From CAZFLM01 sp964519955 (GTDB taxonomy: Bacteria; Armatimonadota; Chthonomonadetes; Chthonomonadales; CAJBBX01): 22,422 bases of DNA. The notes beneath the pieces were generated by a model that was not told the DNA's origin, searched no databases, and saw only the letters and a list, made by a program, of their open reading frames with translations. Position numbers and translations under genes: made by a program. The DNA lies in the NCBI GenBank assembly GCA_964519955.1, contig CAZFLM010000091.1, positions 1-22,422 of the forward strand. Direction: 5' to 3'. This document shows positions 1 through 7,203 of this stretch, piece after piece. Within the stretch, counting starts at the first letter, position 1, and each line of letters opens with the position of its first letter.

Positions 1-57
1 TGCACCGTAGAGGACTTGCACCTCCGAGAACACGAACATGCCCGGCATACATGTGCA

Positions 58-92
58 AGAAGGCCCTCCCACACTGCGCGGGAGGGCCTTCT
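58..92 (-). terminator. Hairpin terminator after the nitronate monooxygenase gene
   Basis: A perfect 13-bp inverted repeat (58-70 and 80-92, arms AGAAGGCCCTCCC / GGGAGGGCCTTCT) encloses a 9-nt loop. It lies 20 bases past the stop codon of the minus-strand gene that ends at 113. On the minus strand the descending arm ends in TTCTT. This gives a short U-rich tail and fits an intrinsic terminator, though without a long U run. Confidence 0.7.
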
Positions 93-112
93 GCATTGGT
101 GTCCGACAGGGT

Positions 113-1621
113 CTACGCCAGGGCAGTCGTGGCGTCGCCAAGGTCGTCCGCCGACACATGCCCGCTCGAGCCGTTGCGGGCAGCGGCGGTATCGCCGGTC
201 AGGTAGGCGACGGCATCGGCCGCCGTGTAGCCCTCCGCCAGACTATCGAGGAACGAGAGGTCGTCACCCAGGGTGATGAGGCCCGGCTCCTCGTATCCGT
301 CGTTCCGCATCTGCTCCAGGCCGATGCTTGCGCACAGCGTGTTGCAGAGACAGCGCCGATCCTGTGCGTCCTCGGCCTTGCCGCCCTTCTTCACGTACGC
401 GTCGACCGGCTCGGCGGGACAACGATAGCCGATCTTGCCGTCCTCGCGGCGGTACAGCTCGCGCAGGGCGCCGATGTCGCACAAGCGTGGACGCGCCTCG
501 TACACTGCCGGGTCGGTCAGCGTGCCGGGAACTTGGGCCTCCTTGAACGGATAGCCCGAAGGCGAGCTGCGTGCGTTCGTCACCACCCGGAGCGCGCCCG
601 AGCGGTGCAACTCGAAGAGCTGGCGCTTCATGTCGGGAGTGAACCCAGACTCGGCGCAGAACGCGAACAGGCTGCCCGCCTGGATGCCCGCGGCGCCCGC
701 GTCCCTGGCCCTACGCAGGCCCTCGGGCGAGCCGTGGGAGCCCGCAAGCCAGAACGGAACACCGAAGTCGCGGAACTTGGCCAGATCCGGCGCATCGGCC
801 TCGCCGTAGACGGGTTCGACGCCCGCAAGCGGCGTGTAGTTGCCGCGCGGAGGAGCGTTGTGCCCACCGGCGGTCGGTCCCTCGACGATGAACCCGTCGA
901 TGGGCCCCTGGGCACGCCGCAGCATGATGCGAGCCAGCGCATCGGTGGAGACGATCGGCAGGAACTGGGGCCGCTTGGCCGACGGCAGCTCGGTGTCCCA
1001 CGGGAGGCTGCGCGGATCGAACGTCGCCTCGCAGGTCTCGCTGCCCGCGCCGCTGACCGCAAGGCGATACGCCGCGACCTCGTGGTTGGCCAGGTGCCCA
1101 AGCACCTCGGCGATCTGCGTCGGGATACCCGCGCCCATCAACACGTAGTCGACGCCTGCCAGTACCGCGCCGTACAGCAGCGGCAGATGGGCGACCTGGA
1201 TCTTCTCGAGGAGGTTAATGCCGACCAGGCCGCGATGGCCGGCCTTGGCAAGGTGAACGAGGGAATAGCCCGAGGCGACGAGCATCTCGTTGAGCGATTG
1301 GGTGAGCGGGTGATTCGGCATGGGGACGCCAGTGTACCGGGGCCCCTTCGCCTCCGTATCCGCCTTCTTCTCCTCCGCCTCGCCTTCGTGGCGGAAGTAC
1401 TGCTTGACGAACCGCTGTCCGATCTCCTGGATCGGGAAGCGTGACAGCGCTTCGCGGATGTGGCCACCCGGGTCGCCCTGCTGCAGCTTGCGAGCTACCA
1501 CCACCCACGCTCCGACACCGGACACGACCCCGAGGTTGCCGGTCAGGCTTACCGCACGGGCAAGTCTCCAGCCCGATACGCCGATCCCCATACCACCCTG
1601 GATGACCTCCGGGTGCTCCAT
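113..1621 (-). CDS. Nitronate monooxygenase / 2-nitropropane dioxygenase family flavoprotein
   Basis: A 502-residue protein of the FMN-dependent TIM-barrel family that includes nitronate monooxygenases and FabK-type enoyl-ACP reductases. The N-terminus IQGGMGIGVSGWRLARAV is the family's opening phosphate/flavin loop. VEGPTAGGHNAPPRG matches the AGGH active-site segment, and GAAGIQAGSLFAFCAES is the late glycine-rich FMN-phosphate loop. Family members usually have about 320-360 residues, so this one is unusually long. The extra C-terminal part holds C401, C424, C426 and C430 (C-X22-C-X-C-X3-C), which could bind a metal or cluster. The ATG at 1619-1621 follows AAGGAG at good spacing. The true substrate is unknown; alkyl nitronates are only the family's namesake, and a reductase or polyketide-type role is possible. 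Confidence 0.8.
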   Translation of the reverse strand: MEHPEVIQGGMGIGVSGWRLARAVSLTGNLGVVSGVGAWVVVARKLQQGDPGGHIREALSRFPIQEIGQRFVKQYFRHEGEAEEKKADTEAKGPRYTGVPMPNHPLTQSLNEMLVASGYSLVHLAKAGHRGLVGINLLEKIQVAHLPLLYGAVLAGVDYVLMGAGIPTQIAEVLGHLANHEVAAYRLAVSGAGSETCEATFDPRSLPWDTELPSAKRPQFLPIVSTDALARIMLRRAQGPIDGFIVEGPTAGGHNAPPRGNYTPLAGVEPVYGEADAPDLAKFRDFGVPFWLAGSHGSPEGLRRARDAGAAGIQAGSLFAFCAESGFTPDMKRQLFELHRSGALRVVTNARSSPSGYPFKEAQVPGTLTDPAVYEARPRLCDIGALRELYRREDGKIGYRCPAEPVDAYVKKGGKAEDAQDRRCLCNTLCASIGLEQMRNDGYEEPGLITLGDDLSFLDSLAEGYTAADAVAYLTGDTAAARNGSSGHVSADDLGDATTALA

Positions 1622-1657
1622 CGGCTACTCCTTGCTTTCAGTGCATCGATCCGTAAT

Positions 1658-1705
1658 GGCGCGCCGCCGCTGTCCGCCGATCGGTTGATGGCGGTGCGGC
1701 GCGCC
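1658..1705 (-). repeat. Long hairpin upstream of the nitronate monooxygenase gene
   Basis: A 10-bp perfect inverted repeat (GGCGCGCCGC at 1658-1667, GCGGCGCGCC at 1696-1705) carries an inner CCGCC/GGCGG stem (1674-1678 with 1690-1694). It sits 37 bases upstream of the start codon at 1621. It could be a 5'-leader structure or part of the end of the upstream rhamnosidase transcript. No U-tract is present. Confidence 0.4.
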
Positions 1706-1740
1706 GCAACCGTGCTGCATCCGACGCTCCACAGCAGACA

Positions 1741-1768
1741 GGCCCGGCTCCGCATCGGGAGACGGGCC
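1741..1768 (-). terminator. Possible hairpin terminator after the rhamnosidase gene
   Basis: GGCCCG (1741-1746) pairs with CGGGCC (1763-1768), and CTCC pairs with GGAG inside. It lies about 120 bases beyond the rhamnosidase stop (1890). There is no U-run, so its use as an intrinsic terminator is uncertain. Confidence 0.35.
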
Positions 1769-1889
1769 CCTTGGCGACGGAGTTGGTTCGTGCAAGACGC
1801 GCGCTACTGCCTCCTGAGTCTAGCACTTTTTCGGAGGCCAAATGCGCTCCGGGCCCGAACATCCGCCAACCGATATCGGACCCCGCAGG

Positions 1890-4598
1890 TCAGCGTGAAA
1901 CGAATGTGTAGCTGCCCGATGCCACCGTATACGTCGCGCGTCCGCCAGCCGCTCCGAGCGCTCGCACGCCCGGCGCCGTGGCCGCCTGCTTGCCCGACTC
2001 GGTCACCATCCGGCGAGGTCCGAGCGGCACGCTCACCACCGCGGTCGCGTTGGGAGGTATGGTGACCTCCAGCGTCAGCGCGCCGTCGCGCTTGGCCCAC
2101 GCGCTGCGGATCGGGCCATACGGCGACAGGTATCGCGCCCGCGCCCAGGTGATGCCGCCCACGGGCTCAGGCTTGATGACCACACGCTTGAACGCCGGCG
2201 CGGACGGGTCGAGGCGGATGCCCGCCAGCGTCGAGTAGAACCACTCCATGATGTGGCCCAGCATGAAGTGGTTCAGCGAGAGGTCCGGGTTCGCGTCCCA
2301 GCTCTCTGGCAGACTCGTAGACCCCTTCGCGATCATCATGCCGTAGCCGGGGTGGTCGGAGCCGCGGTTCATATCGGCGATGACGTCCGAGCGCCCAGCG
2401 GCGGCAAGCACGCGCAGCATGTACGGGTAGCCGATCTCCCCCACCGTCAGCGCGTTGCCGTGCGCCCGGATGTCGCGCACGATCTCGTCGACGATGGCCG
2501 GCACATCCGCCTCGGGCGCGATGCCCAGGCCGACCGGGAGCGCGTTGGCGGTCTGAGTGCCGGATGCGTACTTGCGCGCCTTCGCGTCGTAGAACTGAGC
2601 GTTGTAGGCGTCGCGCACCTCGCGGCCCAGCCGGGCGTACGTCACGGCGTCCGCCTTCTCGCCCAGCGCGCGGGCCGTCTGCTCCACCGCCCGGATGCTG
2701 AGGTAGTAGAAGCCGGTGGCGATCTGCGGGGTCGGGGTGCCCTGGATGGCGATCCAGTCGGCGAGCCCGTGCGACAGGATGCCGCCCTGCGCCTTCGTGC
2801 CCAGGTACGCCACGTAGCGCTTCATCATGCCGTAGTGGCGGCGCAGGATGGCCTTGTCGCCATACCACTGGTACATCTGCCACGGCACGAGGATGCACGC
2901 GCTGCCCCACTCCGGCGAATCGCGGAAGCCCGCGCTGAACACGACGTACTCCGGCGCGATGTCGGGCACGAGGCCATCGGGCAACTGCGAGTCGGCCATG
3001 TCGCCCGCTACCTTCGTGAAGAGGCCGGGGAGTTGGTAGCTGTACATGAGCGAGGGGCCGACGAGGTGATCCTGCTCCAGCCAGCCGAGCTTCTCGCGGT
3101 GCGGGCAATCCGTCAACAGGCTCATCATGTTGCTGCGCATCGCCCAACGAATCAGGTCGGCTGTGCGCATGAAGGTCGGGTTGGAGCACGCGAACTCGCC
3201 GGCGGACTCCGACGAGCCGCTGACGAACACGCCCTCGACCTTGCGCACGACCGGGAGGCCGGTGCTCGCCGCGCCGCCCGCCGCGTCCGCGCCCTCGACG
3301 ACGTAGTAGCGGGCGCCGGCGTACGTGAAGCGGGGCTGCCAGACCTCGACGCCGGAGCCCTTGAGCGTGTAGCTGTAGGACGCCATGTCGTGGCACACGC
3401 CGACGTAGCGGTCTCCCTCGAACTTCTCGCCGGTGCGGATCGTGACGCGCTTGCCGGCCGGGCCGCTCACCGTGAAGCGCGGGAGCATTGAGCCGTTCTG
3501 GCCGAGGTCGTAGAGCCAGACGCCGGGCCGGATCTGCCGCTTCATAATCGTGGAGAAGGTGCGCAGAGGGCGGACCGGCGGCGCGGACCGGCTGAGCCCC
3601 GTCAGGACGCCGCCCGGCCCATCGCACTCCTGCGCGGACGCCCAGCCTGCCGCGGCGAAGCCAGGCTTGTCCCATCCGGGCTGCTCCAGGCGCGCGTCGT
3701 AGTCCTCGCCGCCGTAGACGCAGGAAAAGGTGATCGGCCCCGGCGACGTCGCCCACCCCTTGCCGCTCGCCACGACCTGCCGCGAGCCGTCGGCGTAGTC
3801 GATGTGGAGCTGAACGACCAGCTTGGGCGGACCGAAGGTTCCGGTGAACTTCACGTAGCGTCCGCCGGTGACGTTGTACATCCCGTTGCCGAGCATGACG
3901 CCCAGCACGTTCTCACCCGCGCGCAGCTTGCCCGTCAGATCCAGCGTTCGATAGAGACACGTCTTGCGGTAGTTGGTCCAGCCCGGTTCGAAGCAGGCAT
4001 CGTCGGCGAGGCGGCCGTTCAGGTGCACCTCGCTCGCGCCCAGGCCGCAGATGGTCAACTCCGCGCGCCGCACGGGCTTGGCCACGCGGAACGCGGTGCG
4101 GAACAGAGGCAGGCGGCCATCGGCGGGCGTCGGGGCCTGGATCCAGCGCCCCTTCCAGTCGCGCGGCGAGAAAAGGCCCATCGTCCAGGCCGCGGGCTGG
4201 CTCCACGGCGAGGGATTGCCGGCCACATCCCACGCGCGGACCTTCCAGTAGCACCTGAGGCGCGAGGAGAGCGGCTTGCCGGCGTACTCGACCTGGATGC
4301 TGCGGTCCGACGACACCTTGCCGCTGTCCCACAGGTCGCCGCGGTCGCGCGCCAGCAGCTCCGCCGACGATGCCACCAGGACGCGGTACCCGGTCTGCGC
4401 CTCACCTCGCCGGGCCGACCGCAGCAGCCAGCTCAGCCGCGGGCGGGCCGAATCGACGCCAAGAGGCGCGCGCTCGTACTCGCAGCGCAGGTCGCCCACC
4501 GAGAGCCCCTGCCCCGTCGAGGCGCCGCATGCCCCCGCAAGCAGGGCGAGGGCCGCCGCGAGCTGTATCGTCATCCTGACCGGCTGTGCTGTCTTCAT
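1890..4598 (-). CDS. Exported alpha-L-rhamnosidase, glycoside hydrolase family 78
   Basis: A 902-residue enzyme that would release terminal alpha-L-rhamnose from glycosides or polysaccharides outside the cytoplasm. Residues 1-30 form a signal peptide (basic start, LAAALALLAGA). The Cys after LAGA may make it a lipoprotein, but the lipobox is not ideal. After it comes the GH78 N-terminal beta-sandwich (LRCEYERAPLGVDSARPRLSW), then a second carbohydrate-binding-like domain at about 160-330. The (alpha/alpha)6 catalytic barrel covers about 450-800 and contains the family signature DCPHREKLGWLEQD at 497-510. The C-terminal beta domain has NHFMLGHIMEWFYSTLAGI and IKPEPVGGITWARARY, both typical of GH78. 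Start: ATG at 4598 with GGGAG 7-8 bases upstream. No rhamnose transport or catabolic gene is next to it. The FGGY kinase at 15189 is too far away to link. Confidence 0.92.
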   Translation of the reverse strand: MKTAQPVRMTIQLAAALALLAGACGASTGQGLSVGDLRCEYERAPLGVDSARPRLSWLLRSARRGEAQTGYRVLVASSAELLARDRGDLWDSGKVSSDRSIQVEYAGKPLSSRLRCYWKVRAWDVAGNPSPWSQPAAWTMGLFSPRDWKGRWIQAPTPADGRLPLFRTAFRVAKPVRRAELTICGLGASEVHLNGRLADDACFEPGWTNYRKTCLYRTLDLTGKLRAGENVLGVMLGNGMYNVTGGRYVKFTGTFGPPKLVVQLHIDYADGSRQVVASGKGWATSPGPITFSCVYGGEDYDARLEQPGWDKPGFAAAGWASAQECDGPGGVLTGLSRSAPPVRPLRTFSTIMKRQIRPGVWLYDLGQNGSMLPRFTVSGPAGKRVTIRTGEKFEGDRYVGVCHDMASYSYTLKGSGVEVWQPRFTYAGARYYVVEGADAAGGAASTGLPVVRKVEGVFVSGSSESAGEFACSNPTFMRTADLIRWAMRSNMMSLLTDCPHREKLGWLEQDHLVGPSLMYSYQLPGLFTKVAGDMADSQLPDGLVPDIAPEYVVFSAGFRDSPEWGSACILVPWQMYQWYGDKAILRRHYGMMKRYVAYLGTKAQGGILSHGLADWIAIQGTPTPQIATGFYYLSIRAVEQTARALGEKADAVTYARLGREVRDAYNAQFYDAKARKYASGTQTANALPVGLGIAPEADVPAIVDEIVRDIRAHGNALTVGEIGYPYMLRVLAAAGRSDVIADMNRGSDHPGYGMMIAKGSTSLPESWDANPDLSLNHFMLGHIMEWFYSTLAGIRLDPSAPAFKRVVIKPEPVGGITWARARYLSPYGPIRSAWAKRDGALTLEVTIPPNATAVVSVPLGPRRMVTESGKQAATAPGVRALGAAGGRATYTVASGSYTFVSR

Positions 4599-4616
4599 GC
4601 CTCACTCCCGACGCGC

Positions 4617-4655
4617 GCAAGCGACGGCCGAGCGCCTGGCTCAGCCGTCGCTTGC
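4617..4655 (-). terminator. 12-bp hairpin between the monooxygenase-like gene and the rhamnosidase gene
   Basis: GCAAGCGACGGC (4617-4628) and GCCGTCGCTTGC (4644-4655) are perfect complements, with an inner GAGC/GCTC stem. The hairpin lies 17 bases past the stop of the upstream minus-strand gene and ends 18 bases before the rhamnosidase start, immediately 5' of its ribosome-binding site. It may terminate the upstream transcript or structure the rhamnosidase leader. There is no U-tract. Confidence 0.5.
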
Positions 4656-4672
4656 CGGATGTCCCGTCCGGT

Positions 4673-4972
4673 CTACAGGGTCTCGGCGGTCTCCACGACG
4701 AACCGCTTGATGATGAGGTCGCCCGCCAGCAGCTCGCCGATGGCGTTCTTGAACGCGACCATGTGCGGGGTACCGAAGTGAGAGTCGAGGGCGTCCTGGT
4801 CCTTCCACTGCTCGGTCACGTAGAAGCGGTTGGCGTCGTCGATATCCGAGGAGAAGGCATAGCTGATGGAGCCGGCCTCCTTGCGCGTCTCGGCGGTGAT
4901 GGCGCGGGCCGCCGCGATGAAGGCATCGCGACTCTCAGGCTTGACGGGAGCGATGACAGACAGCACGATCAT
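4673..4972 (-). CDS. Antibiotic biosynthesis monooxygenase (ABM) domain protein, YgiN-like
   Basis: A 99-residue cytoplasmic protein with a single ABM ferredoxin-like fold, the dimeric alpha/beta barrel found in YgiN quinol monooxygenase and in cofactor-free oxygenases. The opening MIVLSVIAPVKPESRDAFIAAA, the FYVTEQWKDQDALDSHF segment and HMVAFKNAIGELL match the usual ABM pattern and full family length. The ATG at 4970-4972 follows GGAGGAA at good spacing. It is followed by a hairpin and then the rhamnosidase gene. The substrate cannot be told from sequence; oxidation of a small quinol-like molecule is the family default. A stress role beside the divergent methionine sulfoxide reductases is conceivable but is only inference. 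Confidence 0.8.
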   Translation of the reverse strand: MIVLSVIAPVKPESRDAFIAAARAITAETRKEAGSISYAFSSDIDDANRFYVTEQWKDQDALDSHFGTPHMVAFKNAIGELLAGDLIIKRFVVETAETL

Positions 4973-5033
4973 GGTGGGTTCCTCCGCGGGCCCGCGTCCA
5001 TTGCAGGCCGTAGGATCAGTATGAACGGTTGCG

Positions 5034-5053
5034 GGTCAAAGGTCAAAGGTCAA
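5034..5053. repeat. Short tandem heptamer repeat GGTCAAA
   Basis: Two exact GGTCAAA units (5034-5047), a third partial unit (5048-5053) and a degenerate GGTGAAA at 5055-5061. They lie between the divergent genes at 4972 and 5218. No function is evident. The rest of this 245-base spacer shows no convincing promoter hexamers. Confidence 0.6.
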
Positions 5054-5217
5054 CGGTGAAAGTGGCGCCCCCCCGCGGAGGCGCGACAGCGATGGAGCGC
5101 GTGGCTCTGGGCCGCACATGCCCGTGTGACGGAGAACTCACCGCGCGATGGGAACGTTTGGGTTCGGTCGACGGTTAGGTACGCTGGGATAGGCAATCCG
5201 AACACCGGAGGCGAAGG

Positions 5218-5898
5218 ATGGGAAGCGTTCGGATCAGTGGACGAGCCGGTGTGGTGGTACTCGCGGCGCTGGCCGTGGCCGGCCTCTCGGCGAGTTGCGC
5301 CGGGGCGCAGGACGGGAACCGGAAGGAGAAGGCGAGCAAACGCATGGAGCAACCAGCAACGACGAAGAGAGAGACGGCCGTCCTCGCGGGTGGGTGCTTC
5401 TGGTGCATGGAAGCCATCTACCAGGACCTGAAGGGCGTGGAGAAGGTGGAGTCCGGCTTCAGCGGCGGCAAGACCGCCAACCCGACCTACGAGCAGGTCT
5501 GCACGGGGACCACGGGACACGCAGAGGTCGTGCGCGTCACGTTCGACCCGAAGGTCATCGCCTACGCCGACCTGCTGCGCATCTTCTTCACGGTGCACGA
5601 TCCGACAACGCTGAACCGGCAGGGCGAGGATGTGGGCACGCAGTACCGTTCGGCCATCTTTGCGATCGGCAAGGAGCAGGAGAAGACGGCGCGCGAGGTG
5701 CTGGCCGAGGTGACGAAGGAGCGCATCTGGCCCGACCCGACCGTCACGGAGATCACCCCGTTTGCGGCCTTCTACCCGGCCGAGGCGTACCACCGCAACT
5801 ACTTCCGGCTGAACCCGGACAAGGGCTACTGCCGGATCGTCATCGCCCCCAAGGTAGCCAAGTTCCGCGAGAAGTACCGCGCGAAGCTCGCCCGGTAG
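5218..5898 (+). CDS. msrA: Peptide-methionine (S)-S-oxide reductase MsrA, exported
   Basis: Reduces the S-epimer of methionine sulfoxide in proteins. The motif GGCFWCMEA gives the catalytic C60 (and C63), and a GYC motif near the end gives C205, the usual position of a recycling cysteine. The 226 residues are about 40 longer than a plain MsrA because of an N-terminal hydrophobic segment (residues 10-27, VVVLAALAVAGLSASC) and a charged linker. That segment looks like a signal peptide or a weak lipobox at C27, so the enzyme probably works outside the cytoplasm. The ATG at 5218 follows GGAGG with 6 bases between. msrB starts 23 bases after its stop, so the two form an operon able to repair both sulfoxide epimers. 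Confidence 0.95.
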   Translation: MGSVRISGRAGVVVLAALAVAGLSASCAGAQDGNRKEKASKRMEQPATTKRETAVLAGGCFWCMEAIYQDLKGVEKVESGFSGGKTANPTYEQVCTGTTGHAEVVRVTFDPKVIAYADLLRIFFTVHDPTTLNRQGEDVGTQYRSAIFAIGKEQEKTAREVLAEVTKERIWPDPTVTEITPFAAFYPAEAYHRNYFRLNPDKGYCRIVIAPKVAKFREKYRAKLAR

Positions 5899-5921
5899 GC
5901 CCGCGGCGGAGGGATGGCACG

Positions 5922-6452
5922 ATGAAGCGCACTGTGGTCTGCGCCGCGCTGCTGCTGGTTCTGGGCGGTGCGGCGTTCGCGGGCCCGGACGACAGCAAGA
6001 AGCCCGTGAGATCCGAGCCGCCGAAGGTAGTCAAGACCGACGTCGAGTGGCGCAAGACGCTGACGCCGGAGCAGTACCGCGTGCTGAGGCAGAAGGACAC
6101 CGAGGCGCCGTTCACCGGCAAGTACTGGGAGACGACGGAGAAGGGCATCTACGCCTGCGCCGGCTGCGGACAGGAGCTGTTCCGTTCGGACACCAAGTTC
6201 GAGGCAGGCTGCGGCTGGCCCAGCTTCTGGCAGGCCATCGACAAGACCCGGATCGAGCTGCGCCCGGACGACAGCCATGGGATGCACCGCATCGAGGTCC
6301 TGTGCAAGCGCTGCGGAGGGCATCTGGGGCATGTGTTCGACGACGGCCCGAAGCCTACCGGCAAGCGCTTCTGCATCAACTCGGCGAGCCTCGTGTTCCG
6401 GAAGCCGCAGCCGGCGAAGAGCAATACGGGACAGGGCGCCGCTAGTCGGTAA
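5922..6452 (+). CDS. msrB: Peptide-methionine (R)-S-oxide reductase MsrB, exported
   Basis: Reduces the R-epimer of methionine sulfoxide. The 176-residue product starts at ATG 5922 after GGAGGG (5908-5913). It has a clear signal peptide (KRTVVCAALLLVLGGAAFA, cleavage after A20). The SelR domain covers about 40-165. Zinc ligands C79/C82 and C128/C131 are in CAGC and CKRC. The catalytic C151 is in RFCINSAS, and C97 in GCGWPSFW is the usual resolving residue. It is the second gene of the msrA-msrB operon. Its last 11 bases overlap the 3' end of the convergent glycosyltransferase gene (stop at 6442). An exported MsrA/MsrB pair needs an extracytoplasmic electron donor, and none is visible here. 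Confidence 0.95.
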   Translation: MKRTVVCAALLLVLGGAAFAGPDDSKKPVRSEPPKVVKTDVEWRKTLTPEQYRVLRQKDTEAPFTGKYWETTEKGIYACAGCGQELFRSDTKFEAGCGWPSFWQAIDKTRIELRPDDSHGMHRIEVLCKRCGGHLGHVFDDGPKPTGKRFCINSASLVFRKPQPAKSNTGQGAASR

Positions 6453-7203
6453 AGCGGTACTTGAGGATGGTCCAGAGGGCCACGACGCCGTCCTGCCAGC
6501 CGATCTTCTTGCCCTCTTCGTAGTCGCGGCCGGAGTACGAGATCGGCACCTCGTAGATGCGGCACCGCATCTTGGCGATCTTGGCCGTGATCTCCGGCTC
6601 GAAGTCGAAGCGATTGGAGCGGAGACGGATGCTCTTGAGGATCGACGTCCTGAACACCTTGTAGCAGACCTCCATGTCGGTCAGGTTCAGGTTCGTCATC
6701 ATGTTCGAGAGCGTCGTCAGGAAGCCGTTGCCGAGGCGGTGCCAATAGAGGTGGACGCGGTGCGGGCCGGTGCCGCCCAGGAACCGCGAGCCATAGACCA
6801 CGTCGGCCTTCCCGTCGAGGATCGGCTGGATGAGCGCAGGATACTCCTTGGGGTCATACTCCAGGTCAGCGTCCTGGATGAGCGCCAGATCGCCTGTGCA
6901 CGCCTCGATGGCAGTCCGAACCGCCGCGCCCTTCCCCTGGTTGTAGAGGTGGTAGTGAACCACCACGTCGGGGAACTTCCCCTCGACCTGCTGCTGCAGC
7001 AACTCCCGAGTGCCATCCGTCGAGCCGTCGTCGACGATGACGACCTCTTTCGGGATGTCGATGGCGCGCACCCGTTCGAGCAGCTCCAGCAGCGTCGCCG
7101 TCTCGTTGTAGACCGGGATGAGCACCGATACCCGGTAGGGACGCGTAATGGGGCCGGTCTGGCGCACGAGGGGCTGCGGTTCGGGCTTCACGAGGTCACT
7201 CAT
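6442..7203 (-). CDS. Glycosyltransferase family 2, polyprenyl-phosphate mannose/glucose synthase type
   Basis: A 253-residue GT-A fold enzyme. VSVLIPVYNE (25-34), VVIVDDGSTDG (54-64), NQGKGAAVRTAIE (88-100) and the metal-binding DAD at 111-113 are the signature of dolichol-phosphate-mannose-synthase-like GT2 proteins, which charge a polyprenyl phosphate with a sugar from a nucleotide sugar. VYGSRFLGG and the C-terminal YKVFR / RFDFEPEI segments agree. There is no C-terminal membrane anchor, so it should be a peripheral cytoplasmic enzyme. I chose ATG 7203 (after AAGGTGG) over an earlier in-frame ATG at 7239, which has no ribosome-binding site. This start overlaps the upstream gene's stop by 8 bases, suggesting translational coupling. 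It probably supplies lipid-linked sugar to the two membrane transferases of the operon. Confidence 0.9.
   Translation of the reverse strand: MSDLVKPEPQPLVRQTGPITRPYRVSVLIPVYNETATLLELLERVRAIDIPKEVVIVDDGSTDGTRELLQQQVEGKFPDVVVHYHLYNQGKGAAVRTAIEACTGDLALIQDADLEYDPKEYPALIQPILDGKADVVYGSRFLGGTGPHRVHLYWHRLGNGFLTTLSNMMTNLNLTDMEVCYKVFRTSILKSIRLRSNRFDFEPEITAKIAKMRCRIYEVPISYSGRDYEEGKKIGWQDGVVALWTILKYRFTD

Noticed and set aside
1..57. Possible partial RNA gene at the left edge (minus strand GGAGGTGCAAGTCCTC resembles a T-arm or a group II intron segment)
   Set aside because: Only one small stem is visible. No complete cloverleaf, intron domain V or reverse transcriptase is present, so nothing beyond chance can be supported.
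38..1444. 468-residue plus-strand frame opposite the flavoprotein gene
   Set aside because: It is an antisense shadow. The minus-strand product has clear family motifs and a ribosome-binding site, and the plus-strand peptide has none.
2253..3491. 412-residue plus-strand frame inside the rhamnosidase gene
   Set aside because: It is an antisense shadow of a well-supported GH78 gene.
5034..5061. GGTCAAA repeats as a possible small CRISPR or iteron array
   Set aside because: Only two exact 7-base units and degenerate neighbours, with no spacers and no replication or cas genes nearby.
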